Assembly (NCBI GenBank): GCA_023446675.1
Contig: JAEXPO010000571.1
Span: forward strand, 1 to 9,092
Reading direction: 5' to 3'
DNA length: 9,092 bases
From: Bacillota bacterium
Lineage (GTDB): Bacteria > Bacillota > Clostridia > DSM-8532
Shown here: positions 1-6,560 of the stretch, one piece after another
Layout: every line of letters begins with the position of its first letter
How positions within the stretch are numbered: position 1 is the first letter of the stretch
Position numbers and translations under genes: made by a program
Notes under the pieces: model-generated
Databases searched by the model: none
The model's input: only the letters and a program-made list of their open reading frames with translations
Told to the model about the DNA's origin: nothing

Positions 1-1
1 G

Positions 2-148
2 GGCGTTTCCGTGGGTCGTCTCCGGGAGGATATCCTTTTTGATTACAAATTTGTGAGCCTTTCCCACAATACCCTTCGTGGTGCTGCAGGCGGCGGCGTA
101 CTCATTGCAGAACTTTTAAAGGCCGAAGGCTATATTAATAAGAAGTAA
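2..148 (+). CDS. asd: Aspartate-semialdehyde dehydrogenase, C-terminal end (partial)
   Basis: Only the last 48 codons are present; the gene begins left of the window and ends at TAA 146-148. The enzyme makes aspartate-4-semialdehyde from 4-aspartyl phosphate with NADPH, the branch point for lysine/diaminopimelate, threonine and methionine. Visible residues begin with VGRLRED, then DYKFVSLSHNTLRGAAGG and VLIAELLKAEG. The VGR.R.D stretch and the RGAAGG...AELL ending are the family's C-terminal signature, and the SHNT-RGAAG form is that of the archaeal/fungal-like class rather than the E. coli-like class. A strong terminator follows about 40 bases later. The assignment to Asd is firm; the subclass rests on this short stretch only. 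An enzyme with a similar C-terminus, such as malonyl-CoA reductase of the same fold, is a remote alternative. Confidence 0.85.
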   Translation, partial: GVSVGRLREDILFDYKFVSLSHNTLRGAAGGGVLIAELLKAEGYINKK

Positions 149-185
149 TCCAACGATGGCTTGTTCCTTTTATCCGTTGCTTTAC

Positions 186-225
186 AAAAAAAGGTCAGGG
201 ACTTCAGGTCTCTGGCCTTTTTTTA
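186..225 (+). terminator. Rho-independent terminator of asd
   Basis: A 10-bp stem (193-202 with 208-217, including G-U pairs) has a 5-base loop. It is flanked by seven As before and seven Ts after, so on the plus strand it ends in a clean U tract. It lies 38 bases after the asd stop and faces the convergent khpA terminator. Confidence 0.88.
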
Positions 226-234
226 TACCTTATG

Positions 235-263
235 TAGCTTTATAAAATATAGCTTTATAAAAA
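235..263. repeat. Short direct repeat between two terminators
   Basis: The 13-mer TAGCTTTATAAAA occurs at 235-247 and again at 250-262, a period of 15 bases. It sits between the asd terminator and the U tract of the khpA terminator. No function is evident; it may be a small slippage duplication. Confidence 0.5.
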
Positions 264-291
264 GTTAAAGGACTGTCCGCAAGGACAGCCC
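260..291 (-). terminator. Terminator of the ylxM-ffh-rpsP-khpA operon
   Basis: Read on the minus strand, a 9-bp stem (291-283 with 278-270, one G-U pair) with a 4-base loop is followed by a T-rich run (about 267-260). It lies about 40 bases after the khpA stop. Its presence indicates that the transcript ends after khpA and does not continue into rimM-trmD-rplS. Confidence 0.8.
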
Positions 292-330
292 TAAATCCCG
301 TGAAAGGCCTCTGTTATAATCCGACGATAG

Positions 331-561
331 CTATTGGATGATTTCAACGACAACCCTTTTATTGTCTTTAATGGCTGCGGCTTTCATCACAACACGTATC
401 GCCTTGGCAATCCTTCCCTGTTTGCCGATAACCTTGCCCATATCGTCTTCCGACACTCTGAGCTCAAGAATAAGGGATTGCTCCCCTTCCACTTCGTTAA
501 CGGAAACATCTTCCGGATTGTCCACCAAAGCCCTCGCGATCTGCTCCAGCAAATCTTTCAT
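331..561 (-). CDS. khpA: KH-domain RNA-binding protein KhpA
   Basis: This 76-residue protein is a single KH domain, the normal size for KhpA (YlqC), which usually works as a KhpA/KhpB heterodimer that binds RNA in the cytoplasm and affects cell elongation and division. The RNA-binding GxxG loop is visible as VIGKQGR at residues 44-50, followed by the helix IAKAIRVVMKAAA. The N-terminus (MKDLLEQIARALVDNPEDV) is typical of the family. The ATG at 561 has a purine-rich AAGGG about 12 bases upstream; an earlier in-frame ATG is followed at once by TAA, so it cannot be the start. It lies 89 bases downstream of rpsP, the usual partner, and is the last gene before the terminator. Identification is firm. 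Confidence 0.93.
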   Translation of the reverse strand: MKDLLEQIARALVDNPEDVSVNEVEGEQSLILELRVSEDDMGKVIGKQGRIAKAIRVVMKAAAIKDNKRVVVEIIQ

Positions 562-650
562 TGAAAGTTACATCCCTTCCAAGGTGCGGGCTTAAGGAAG
601 ATAAAGCTCCCTCCTACCGCATCTTCATTTACGCTGCAGAATCGAGATTA

Positions 651-890
651 TTAGTTAACACCGGCAATTTTCAAAAGCTTTTTGACCGTATCGGTCGGTT
701 GTGCACCGTTGGAAATCCATTTCTTCGCCTTTTCAGCATCAACGCTGAGCTGGGAAGGATTGGCCAGAGGATCGTAAGTACCGATTTGCTCGATGAACTT
801 ACCGTCTCTCGGGGATCTCTCGTCTGCAATGATTATTCTGTAGAAGGGCTTCTTTTTAGCACCCATTCTTTTAAGTCTAATCTTTACCAT
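651..890 (-). CDS. rpsP: 30S ribosomal protein S16
   Basis: This 79-residue protein has full length for S16, a small-subunit protein that binds 16S rRNA early in 30S assembly. It begins [19 protein letters not shown], contains [19 protein letters not shown] and ends with the usual [18 protein letters not shown] region. A Shine-Dalgarno AAGGTGGTG stands about 6 bases before the ATG. It lies between ffh (110 bases upstream, with an inverted repeat in the gap) and khpA, the standard Bacillota order. Expression probably comes from the ylxM promoter; a separate promoter in the ffh-rpsP gap is possible but I see no good match. Confidence 0.97.
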   Translation of the reverse strand: MVKIRLKRMGAKKKPFYRIIIADERSPRDGKFIEQIGTYDPLANPSQLSVDAEKAKKWISNGAQPTDTVKKLLKIAGVN

Positions 891-919
891 GTTTTCACCA
901 CCTTTCAGGTTTTATGCAC

Positions 920-958
920 CGCTTGAAATTTTGCTTTACAGCAGCCTACATTCAAGCG
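920..958 (-). promoter_or_regulatory. Hairpin in the leader between ffh and rpsP
   Basis: An 8-bp perfect inverted repeat, CGCTTGAA at 920-927 and TTCAAGCG at 951-958, encloses an inner 4-bp hairpin (932-935 with 940-943). In the minus-strand mRNA it would form a two-tier hairpin ending about 10 bases before the rpsP Shine-Dalgarno. No U tract follows, so it is not a terminator. It could be a processing or stability element, or a ribosomal-protein leader; the role is inferred. Confidence 0.35.
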
Positions 959-1000
959 CTTAAGGTATCTATTGCATTAATCAAATAGATGACGGATGAA

Positions 1001-2344
1001 TCAAAAAGGTCTTTTCATGCCGCCCATGCCCTTCATCAGCTTATTGGCTTTACCGCCGGTGAAGTTTTTCATGAGCTTTTTCAAATCCTCAAACTGCTTC
1101 ATAAGCCGGTTTACTTCCTGCACCGAAGTGCCGCTGCCCTTTGCGATACGCTGCCGACGGCTGGCATTGAGGAGATTAGGGTTAATTCTTTCCTGTCTTG
1201 TCATGGACTGGATAATGGCTGTTGTCCTTGCAAACTGCTTATCGTCCAAATCCACGCCCTTAAGGGCTTTGGTGTCCATACCCGGGATCATGCCCAGGAT
1301 TTGATTCATTGGCCCCATTTTCTTAAGCTGCTGCATCTGTTCCAGAAAATCCTCCAGCGTAAACTGCTGGGTACGCATTTTCTTTTCCAGCTCAACCGCT
1401 TTCTTTTCATCAAAAGCAGTCTGGGCCTTCTCTATGAGGGACAGAACATCACCCATGCCGAGAATACGGGATGCCATACGGTCGGGATAAAACTGCTCCA
1501 GCTCGCTGAGCTTTTCACCCAAACCCACATATTTAATGGGCTTTCCTGTGACAGCCCGTGTGGAAAGGGCTGCACCGCCCCGGGTGTCGCCGTCCAGCTT
1601 AGTGAGAATGATGCCGTCCACCCCCAGCTGCTCGTTAAAGGAGGAAGACACATTCACCGCATCCTGACCGGTCATGGAGTCCACAACCAGAAGGATTTCA
1701 TGGGGCTTAACCTTGGACTTAATCCGCTTAAGCTCGTCCATTAGCTGCTCGTCCACATGAAGACGGCCCGCCGTATCAACGATGACAATATCAAAAAGCA
1801 TGTGTTTGGCATGCTCTACGGCCTTTTGATCAATTTCCACCGGATCCACGCCGGTTCCCATTTCAAAAACAGGAATGCTCAGTTGTCCGCCCACTACCTG
1901 AAGCTGCTTAACAGCAGCGGGACGGTATACGTCGCAGGCTACCAAAAGGGGCTTCTTGCCTTCCTTACGGAGCATGTTGGCAAGCTTTCCTGCCGTAGTG
2001 GTTTTACCTGAACCCTGAAGCCCAACCATCATGTAAACGGTAGGCGGAGCCGACGAATAAGTGAGCTTGGAGGGAACGGTGCCCATGAGCTTTATAAGCT
2101 CCTCGTGGACAATTTTGACCACCTGCTGCCCCGGGGTAAGGCTATCCAGTACATCCTGGCCGACAGCCCTTTCGGTGATGCCGTTAATAAAGTCCTTAAC
2201 CACCTTAAAGCTTACGTCCGCTTCCAGAAGCGCAAGCTTTATTTCCCTCATCATTTCCTTGACATCTTTTTCAGAAACCCGCACCGAGCCCTTCATTTTG
2301 TTCATGAGGTTCTGCAGTTTTTCCGACAGTCCTTCAAATACCAT
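1001..2344 (-). CDS. ffh: Signal recognition particle protein Ffh (SRP54)
   Basis: This 447-residue protein matches the usual Ffh length (about 445-450). It is the GTPase that, with SRP RNA, binds signal sequences on ribosomes and delivers them to FtsY at the membrane. The order of parts is normal: N helical bundle (1-90); G domain with P-loop GLQGSGKTT (108-116), DTAGR (190-194) and TKLDGDTRGG (248-257); then a methionine-rich M domain (about 300-447) with SRILGMGDVLSLIEKAQ and the RNA-binding RRQRIAKGSGTSVQEVN region. The C-terminus is the common Met/Gly/Lys-rich tail. An AGAGGG Shine-Dalgarno lies 5-6 bases before the ATG at 2344. ylxM lies upstream and rpsP downstream. No SRP RNA gene was found in the window. 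Confidence 0.98.
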   Translation of the reverse strand: MVFEGLSEKLQNLMNKMKGSVRVSEKDVKEMMREIKLALLEADVSFKVVKDFINGITERAVGQDVLDSLTPGQQVVKIVHEELIKLMGTVPSKLTYSSAPPTVYMMVGLQGSGKTTTAGKLANMLRKEGKKPLLVACDVYRPAAVKQLQVVGGQLSIPVFEMGTGVDPVEIDQKAVEHAKHMLFDIVIVDTAGRLHVDEQLMDELKRIKSKVKPHEILLVVDSMTGQDAVNVSSSFNEQLGVDGIILTKLDGDTRGGAALSTRAVTGKPIKYVGLGEKLSELEQFYPDRMASRILGMGDVLSLIEKAQTAFDEKKAVELEKKMRTQQFTLEDFLEQMQQLKKMGPMNQILGMIPGMDTKALKGVDLDDKQFARTTAIIQSMTRQERINPNLLNASRRQRIAKGSGTSVQEVNRLMKQFEDLKKLMKNFTGGKANKLMKGMGGMKRPF

Positions 2345-2359
2345 AATGCCCTCTATCGC

Positions 2360-2390
2360 AAAAATCCGGCGGCAAGTGCCTTACGCCGCC
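2360..2390 (-). promoter_or_regulatory. GC-rich hairpin upstream of ffh
   Basis: In the minus-strand transcript GGCGGC (2390-2385) pairs perfectly with GCCGCC (2373-2368) around an 11-base loop. It is followed by GGA and five Ts (2364-2360 region), just ahead of the ffh Shine-Dalgarno. It could be a weak intrinsic terminator or attenuator lowering ffh output relative to ylxM, or a stabilising 5' structure after processing. A second perfect hairpin (2435-2441 with 2448-2454) lies further upstream in the same 172-base gap. Regulatory meaning is inferred. Confidence 0.4.
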
Positions 2391-2516
2391 TTCGTCCTGA
2401 TTGTTCCTATTTTTCCTTTTACACGAATTACACGAAAGCTTTTGCACAAGCTTTATGCCAAAGCGTTTCACTGAATTTTGCACTTATATCTCTATACGTT
2501 TTAAACGGTTCATTGT

Positions 2517-2936
2517 CTATAAATTGTCCTGAAGCTTTTCGAGCAAGCGGATGGCCTCTTTAAACCGGCTGTTTTTGCCAAGATCGGACATTTCCCCATT
2601 TACCTGCCTTAAATGCTCCAGCGCCAGGCTCACGTTTTTCTCCTGCTCTCTGAACCGGCTTATAAGGCCCAATCTTTCTTCAAAGCCCGCAAGGGTTATC
2701 TTCGCCTTTCGGATGCTGTCATGAACCCCTTGCCTGCTTATTCCCAGCATTTCACCAATTTCACCCAGGGACAGATCATTATTGTAATGAAGATCCAGTA
2801 TATCGTACTGGCGCTTTGTTAAAAGCTGGCCATAAAAGTCGAGGAGTACAACAATTTCGTAAACATCCTCTATGGCATCCCTTAAAGTGGCATTCTCAGT
2901 GCGCAGCCCGGAATCCGCTTCATTATTATCCTTCAT
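2517..2936 (-). CDS. ylxM: YlxM-family HTH protein, SRP-associated
   Basis: This 139-residue protein belongs to the YlxM/p13 (UPF0122) family, whose genes sit directly upstream of ffh and whose product has been reported to stimulate SRP GTPase activity. The core LLDFYGQLLTKRQYDILDLH (31-50) and the sigma-70 region-4-like helix-turn-helix DLSLGEIGEMLGISRQGVHD (54-73) are characteristic. The family is usually about 110 residues; this one carries about 20 extra residues at the N-terminus and a charged helical C-terminal tail. The ATG at 2936 has only a weak Shine-Dalgarno (AGGGCGG), but no better internal start is seen. A promoter lies upstream at 2982-3010, so ylxM is probably the first gene of the operon. 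Confidence 0.9.
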   Translation of the reverse strand: MKDNNEADSGLRTENATLRDAIEDVYEIVVLLDFYGQLLTKRQYDILDLHYNNDLSLGEIGEMLGISRQGVHDSIRKAKITLAGFEERLGLISRFREQEKNVSLALEHLRQVNGEMSDLGKNSRFKEAIRLLEKLQDNL

Positions 2937-2981
2937 TTCTACCGCCCTGTCAAGTCTTTTTGCTTTACACTTTCTTTCAGT

Positions 2982-3010
2982 ACTTTATAATGCGAAAGAG
3001 ACTTTGTCAA
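2982..3010 (-). promoter_or_regulatory. Sigma-A-type promoter for ylxM-ffh-rpsP-khpA
   Basis: On the minus strand a perfect -35 TTGACA (3010-3005) is followed after 17 bases by TAAAGT (2987-2982); the overlapping TATAAA would give 15 bases. It lies about 45 bases before the ylxM start, in the gap after the acetyltransferase gene, so the housekeeping operon has its own promoter. Confidence 0.65.
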
Positions 3011-3024
3011 GTGAGAATAAACGA

Positions 3025-3039
3025 TGATTTATAAAATCA
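3025..3039 (-). terminator. Weak hairpin after the acetyltransferase gene
   Basis: A 6-bp perfect inverted repeat (TGATTT / AAATCA) with a 3-base loop lies just after the stop of the upstream gene on the minus strand, followed by a short T-rich stretch. The stem is AT-rich and short, so at best it is a weak terminator. Confidence 0.25.
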
Positions 3040-3044
3040 AGGGC

Positions 3045-3803
3045 TCAAACGATTTGTATATCAAACACTTCTTTTAAATAGAGGTCAAATTCACTGTCAT
3101 TCTCAATTTTCTTTTCCTCTCGGATTTCACCCTGTGTCATGGTAAGCTTATTATCGCTCAAGGAAATCCGGCCATTTTCTCTTTCAAGGGAGCATAGCCT
3201 CTTTTTTCTGAATCTCGATTCCGGAGAGGTTTCAAAGTAGCTGCACCTTTCCCTGAAATCATCCAGGCTTCTTCCACTTAAAGAAAACGTATATTCAGCC
3301 GAATATTCCAAACCGTCAGCCGACTTTAGCAGCGTATAGGCGCTGTTCTCGGCTCTGGTAATTTTAAAATAGCCCTTTAAGTCCTTATGGACGGTATCCA
3401 AATCAAATTTTAACGGTTCAAGAAAGTTATCCCCAAACCCTACATCTGCCAGATACCGGTCCGACTCTATCTGAACCATAATTAAAACATGGTCGAACTC
3501 ATTGCCATCATCCAATACCCGTGCCGACAGATACTTAGCCTTAAAGCCGATACACTTTAGCAAATGAAATAAAAGGCCATTTAATTCATAACAGATCCCG
3601 CCCCTTTTTTGAGTCACAATCTTTGTGAATAATTTTTCTGTATCGAACTCAATTTTCCGGTTCTCAAAAATAGATAAATTTTCAAATGGGATATTGAGTA
3701 AATGCTGTCTGTGTATTTTTATTAATGTATTTCTATCCGGATGTAATTCATCCTGTAATTTTATTCTTTCCAGATATTTTTGCACAAATAGCTGTGTGTT
3801 CAT
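3045..3803 (-). CDS. nat: Arylamine N-acetyltransferase
   Basis: This 252-residue protein matches the NAT family (about 250-290 residues), which moves acetyl groups from acetyl-CoA to arylamines, hydrazines or similar acceptors through a Cys-His-Asp triad. All three are visible: Cys71 in KRGGICYELN, His105 in EFDHVLIMV and Asp120 in YLADVGFGD; the spacing is that of classical NATs. The N-terminal HRQHLLNIPFENLSIF is also typical. A strong GGAGGA lies about 8 bases before the ATG. It starts 29 bases after the stop of the AraC-type gene, so the two are probably co-transcribed. The gene is visibly AT-richer than its neighbours, which suggests separate acquisition. The natural substrate cannot be told; some relatives act in secondary metabolism. 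Confidence 0.92.
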   Translation of the reverse strand: MNTQLFVQKYLERIKLQDELHPDRNTLIKIHRQHLLNIPFENLSIFENRKIEFDTEKLFTKIVTQKRGGICYELNGLLFHLLKCIGFKAKYLSARVLDDGNEFDHVLIMVQIESDRYLADVGFGDNFLEPLKFDLDTVHKDLKGYFKITRAENSAYTLLKSADGLEYSAEYTFSLSGRSLDDFRERCSYFETSPESRFRKKRLCSLERENGRISLSDNKLTMTQGEIREEKKIENDSEFDLYLKEVFDIQIV

Positions 3804-3832
3804 TTAATTATCCTCCGTTTGTTCAAATTAAC

Positions 3833-4624
3833 TCAATAGCTGTGCTGCTGCCGGTACTCATAAGGGGATCTGCCTGTTTCCTCACGGAACAGCTTCCCGA
3901 AATAGCTGGCGCTGTTATAACCGCACATTCTCCCTACCTCCTCAATAGGAAAGGAGGTGTGCCGCAAAAATTGTTTTGCTTTTGCAATCCGTATCTGCTT
4001 CAGCTGCTCCATCACCGTAACGCCCTCATTGCGCATGTAATACCGGCAGAGAGAATGCCTGTCCATATGCACCTGCCTGCCGATTTCCTCCAGGGTAATC
4101 GGTTCTGAAAAATGGGCCTCCAGATACTGCCGCACTGTGGACGTAGGAGTGGCCGACGGCGCAAACTCCTCGCTCAGCCATTCCGCCAGCCAGCTGTATC
4201 CGGCGGCAGAACGGGAGACAACCGTACTGCTGCCACGGCACAGACGGCTTAACTCGGCAGTGGAAGCGGATAGCCGCGGGGTGGTGCGGAAGAAAAACGC
4301 GTCCTGCACATGATAATAATCCAATAACCCCTCTCCCCCCAAAAAGGTTACCCATAGAGAGTCAAATTCCTGCCCCGCCCGCTCATAGCTATGCGGAACG
4401 TTCTGCCGGCAAAACAGCCCTTCTCCCTGAGAAAGCACTTTAGATTGATCCCCAATACGAAATACACCCTGTCCTTTGTCAACCCAGATGACATGGTGAT
4501 AAAGGAATCCGTTGGGCCGGTTTATAGCACCCTGCTTGGGACTCCTCCCCACAGAGCACACCACAAAGGGCAGCGGACAGGGGCCGTCCGTGTTAAGGTA
4601 TTCCTTATTGATTTCAGCAAACAT
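3833..4624 (-). CDS. AraC-family transcriptional regulator
   Basis: I prefer the ATG at 4624 (263 residues) because AAGG lies nine bases before it; the in-frame ATG three codons upstream (4633) directly abuts that AAGG and would lack a properly spaced Shine-Dalgarno. The N-terminal half (about 15-110) looks like the cupin sensor domain of AraC proteins (IWVDKGQGVFRIGDQ and PHSYERAGQEFDSLWVTF). The C-terminal half (about 163-260) holds two helix-turn-helix motifs: TLEEIGRQVHMDRHSLCRYY and the family signature FPIEEVGRMCGYNSASYFGK, then FREETGRSPYEYR. It is divergent from the dehydrogenase/isomerase unit, the usual place for a local sugar-responsive regulator. The ligand is unknown. Confidence 0.92.
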   Translation of the reverse strand: MFAEINKEYLNTDGPCPLPFVVCSVGRSPKQGAINRPNGFLYHHVIWVDKGQGVFRIGDQSKVLSQGEGLFCRQNVPHSYERAGQEFDSLWVTFLGGEGLLDYYHVQDAFFFRTTPRLSASTAELSRLCRGSSTVVSRSAAGYSWLAEWLSEEFAPSATPTSTVRQYLEAHFSEPITLEEIGRQVHMDRHSLCRYYMRNEGVTVMEQLKQIRIAKAKQFLRHTSFPIEEVGRMCGYNSASYFGKLFREETGRSPYEYRQQHSY

Positions 4625-4659
4625 CGTCAACATCCTTATAGTAATGCAATAAATTAGGA

Positions 4660-4688
4660 TTGAATTCGCAAATTTCCATCAATATAAT
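4660..4688 (+). promoter_or_regulatory. Sigma-A-type promoter for the dehydrogenase/isomerase unit
   Basis: TTGAAT (4660-4665), a 17-base spacer and a perfect TATAAT (4683-4688) stand about 65 bases before the start codon. The spacer contains an imperfect palindrome around GAATTCGCAAATTTC (4662-4676), a possible operator for the divergent AraC protein. Position and hexamers are seen; operator function is inferred. Confidence 0.7.
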
Positions 4689-4753
4689 TATAGCGGAGCA
4701 GGGGGAAAAGTAAAGCAAAGTCTCCCGGATAAATGCGAAAGGATGGAATACCT

Positions 4754-5752
4754 ATGGAGAAAATTCGATTGGGACTTATTGGCTGCGGCGGCAGAGCCGG
4801 AAGCCATATGCATTCTTTTGAGCAAATGGAGGATATTGAGGTCGCAGCCGTGGCGGATCCGGTGGAGGAACGGCGTTTGGCGGCTGCCAAACGGTTTGGG
4901 TGCACCCGCATTTACAAGGATCACAAGGAACTGTATGCTAATGAGAGCAAATCCTCTCTGGACGCGGTGATTATAAACATTGAACCCACCGCTCATGACA
5001 GTGTGGAAGAAACAGCCATCGACATGGGCCTGCCCTTTATCGTGGAAAAGCCCATGACCATCGACCTTGCACAGGCTGAGGAAATTGCCCGCCGGGTCGA
5101 AGAAAAAGGACTCATTACCTCCGTCGGTTTTCAGGATCGTTACCTGGATTTAATGGATATCATTAAGGAAGAGCTTCCCAAGCATAAGTCCGGAGGACTG
5201 GTATACGGCGCATGGGTAGGGGGAATCCCCGGCGTTTGGTGGTGGCAGAAGAAATCCACCTGCGGCGGACAGCTGGTAGAGCAGAATATCCATTTACTGG
5301 ATGGGCTGCGTTATCTTTATGGAGAGCCCCTTTCGGTTTATGCCACCTGCTCCCGGGGCATGATAAAGCCCGGGGCGGACGCCTCTCCCGAATATGACAC
5401 CGACGACCATTCCACGGCTGTTATCCGTTTTTCAAACAATGTCACCGCAACACTGGTCAGCGGCTGCTATATCAAGAGCGTTCGTCCCAACTGCGGACTT
5501 GTTATCACCCTGGATGACATGATCATTGACTATCGCCTTCGCAACAATCTCATTTTGCGCACTGCCAATGAAACCCGGGATGTGAACAGACAGGTTGACC
5601 AGACTTACTTACTGGATCGCGCTTTTATTGATGCGGTTAAGACGGGAGACCCCTCCGGAATCCGTTCCTCCTACAGCGATGCGCTGAAATCGCTTAAGCT
5701 GGGATTTGCGGCCAATCAATCCATGGAAAGCGGTCAGGCGGTTTATTTCTAA
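4754..5752 (+). CDS. Gfo/Idh/MocA-family oxidoreductase
   Basis: The start at 4754 (332 residues) is chosen because AAAGGA lies 10 bases before it; an in-frame ATG at 4733 lacks such a site and would add seven residues ahead of the Rossmann fold. The N-terminal NAD(P) fold has LGLIGCGGRAGSH (6-18). EKP (98-100, Lys99 as the likely catalytic or binding lysine) and the second-domain motif CGGQLVEQNIHLLDGLRYLYG (His180, Asp183; 21 residues from 170, split here by position only) mark the family. Members oxidise or reduce sugars, inositols and sugar acids with NAD(P); the substrate cannot be told from sequence alone. It is the first gene after the promoter and lies 29 bases before an isomerase-like gene. 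Length is normal for the family (about 330-350). Confidence 0.9.
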   Translation: MEKIRLGLIGCGGRAGSHMHSFEQMEDIEVAAVADPVEERRLAAAKRFGCTRIYKDHKELYANESKSSLDAVIINIEPTAHDSVEETAIDMGLPFIVEKPMTIDLAQAEEIARRVEEKGLITSVGFQDRYLDLMDIIKEELPKHKSGGLVYGAWVGGIPGVWWWQKKSTCGGQLVEQNIHLLDGLRYLYGEPLSVYATCSRGMIKPGADASPEYDTDDHSTAVIRFSNNVTATLVSGCYIKSVRPNCGLVITLDDMIIDYRLRNNLILRTANETRDVNRQVDQTYLLDRAFIDAVKTGDPSGIRSSYSDALKSLKLGFAANQSMESGQAVYF

Positions 5753-5781
5753 CAACAGCCTGATATGAAAGGATGAATGCT

Positions 5782-6537
5782 ATGAGGCTTTGCGTACCGA
5801 TTCCCTGTTTTTTCGGGAAAGAGGACTTTGTTACTGCGAATCACAAGGTAAAAGACCTTGGCTTTGACGCCATTGAAACCTATAATTGGAAAAACCTCGA
5901 TTTGGAGGCTGTGAAGAACGCCTGTGCGGAAACCGGGGTGGAGCTTCTGAGCATGTGTACCACCGAATTCCGAATGACCGATCCGGCGCTTAGGGACCAA
6001 TGGCTGAACGGCCTTAAGGAAAGCTGTGCCGCTGCGAAAAAGGTCGGAGCCAAACGGCTGATTACCCAGGTAGGCCCGGATACAGGAGCCCCCCGTGCTC
6101 AGCAGCATGAAAGCATTGTAGCGGCGCTTCGCGCGGCCAGGCCCATATTGGAGGACACCGGCGTGACGATTATGATCGAACCACTCAATACCTTGGTTAA
6201 TCATCCGGGCTATTATCTCTGGTCCGCGGTGGAGGGCTTTGAAATTATTCGTGAGGTGGATCATCCTTTGGCCAAGGTTGTTTATGATATTTACCATCAG
6301 CAGGTGATGGAAGGGAACCTCATCCCCAATATCACCAAAAACCTGGATTGCATCGCTCACCTGCATAGCGCCGGACATCCCGGACGGCATGAGCTTCAGT
6401 ATGGTGAAAGCGATTATAAGGTGATTTTTGCCGCGGCAGACAAAGCCGGCTATACCGGCGCCTGCGGACTGGAATATTCCCCGCTGCTGCCCCCGGAGGA
6501 AAGCCTTTTGGAAGCAAAGCGCCTGTATGGCGGCTGA
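5782..6537 (+). CDS. Hydroxypyruvate isomerase-like TIM barrel protein
   Basis: The 251-residue reading from ATG 5782 has AAAGGA eight bases upstream; the ATG at 5773 overlaps that site and is less likely. The protein resembles the sugar phosphate isomerase/epimerase (AP endonuclease 2) fold, and in detail the hydroxypyruvate isomerase/OtnI group: TIMIEPLNTLVNHPGYYL (129-146), VVYDIYHQQVMEGNL (166-180), IAHLHSAGHPGRHE (191-204) and GLEYSP (229-234). The likely metal/catalytic set is Glu133, Asp169, His195 and Glu231; the Glu133 pair spacing of 98 matches the E. coli Hyi pattern as I recall it, but a His stands where Hyi has Gln. It may isomerise hydroxypyruvate, a 2-oxo-tetronate or another keto sugar made by the neighbouring dehydrogenase. 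A weak hairpin (6537-6541 with 6554-6558) followed after a few bases by T6 may end the transcript. Confidence 0.85.
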   Translation: MRLCVPIPCFFGKEDFVTANHKVKDLGFDAIETYNWKNLDLEAVKNACAETGVELLSMCTTEFRMTDPALRDQWLNGLKESCAAAKKVGAKRLITQVGPDTGAPRAQQHESIVAALRAARPILEDTGVTIMIEPLNTLVNHPGYYLWSAVEGFEIIREVDHPLAKVVYDIYHQQVMEGNLIPNITKNLDCIAHLHSAGHPGRHELQYGESDYKVIFAAADKAGYTGACGLEYSPLLPPEESLLEAKRLYGG

Positions 6538-6560
6538 GAGGGCCCCTGTCCTGCCTCTAA

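Noticed and set aside
561..926. Plus-strand open frame across rpsP and the khpA-rpsP gap
   Set aside because: It is antisense to rpsP; the product shows no family features.
989..1744. Long plus-strand open frame (251 codons) opposite ffh
   Set aside because: It is fully antisense to the unmistakable ffh gene, has no Shine-Dalgarno and gives a His/Leu-rich, non-family product.
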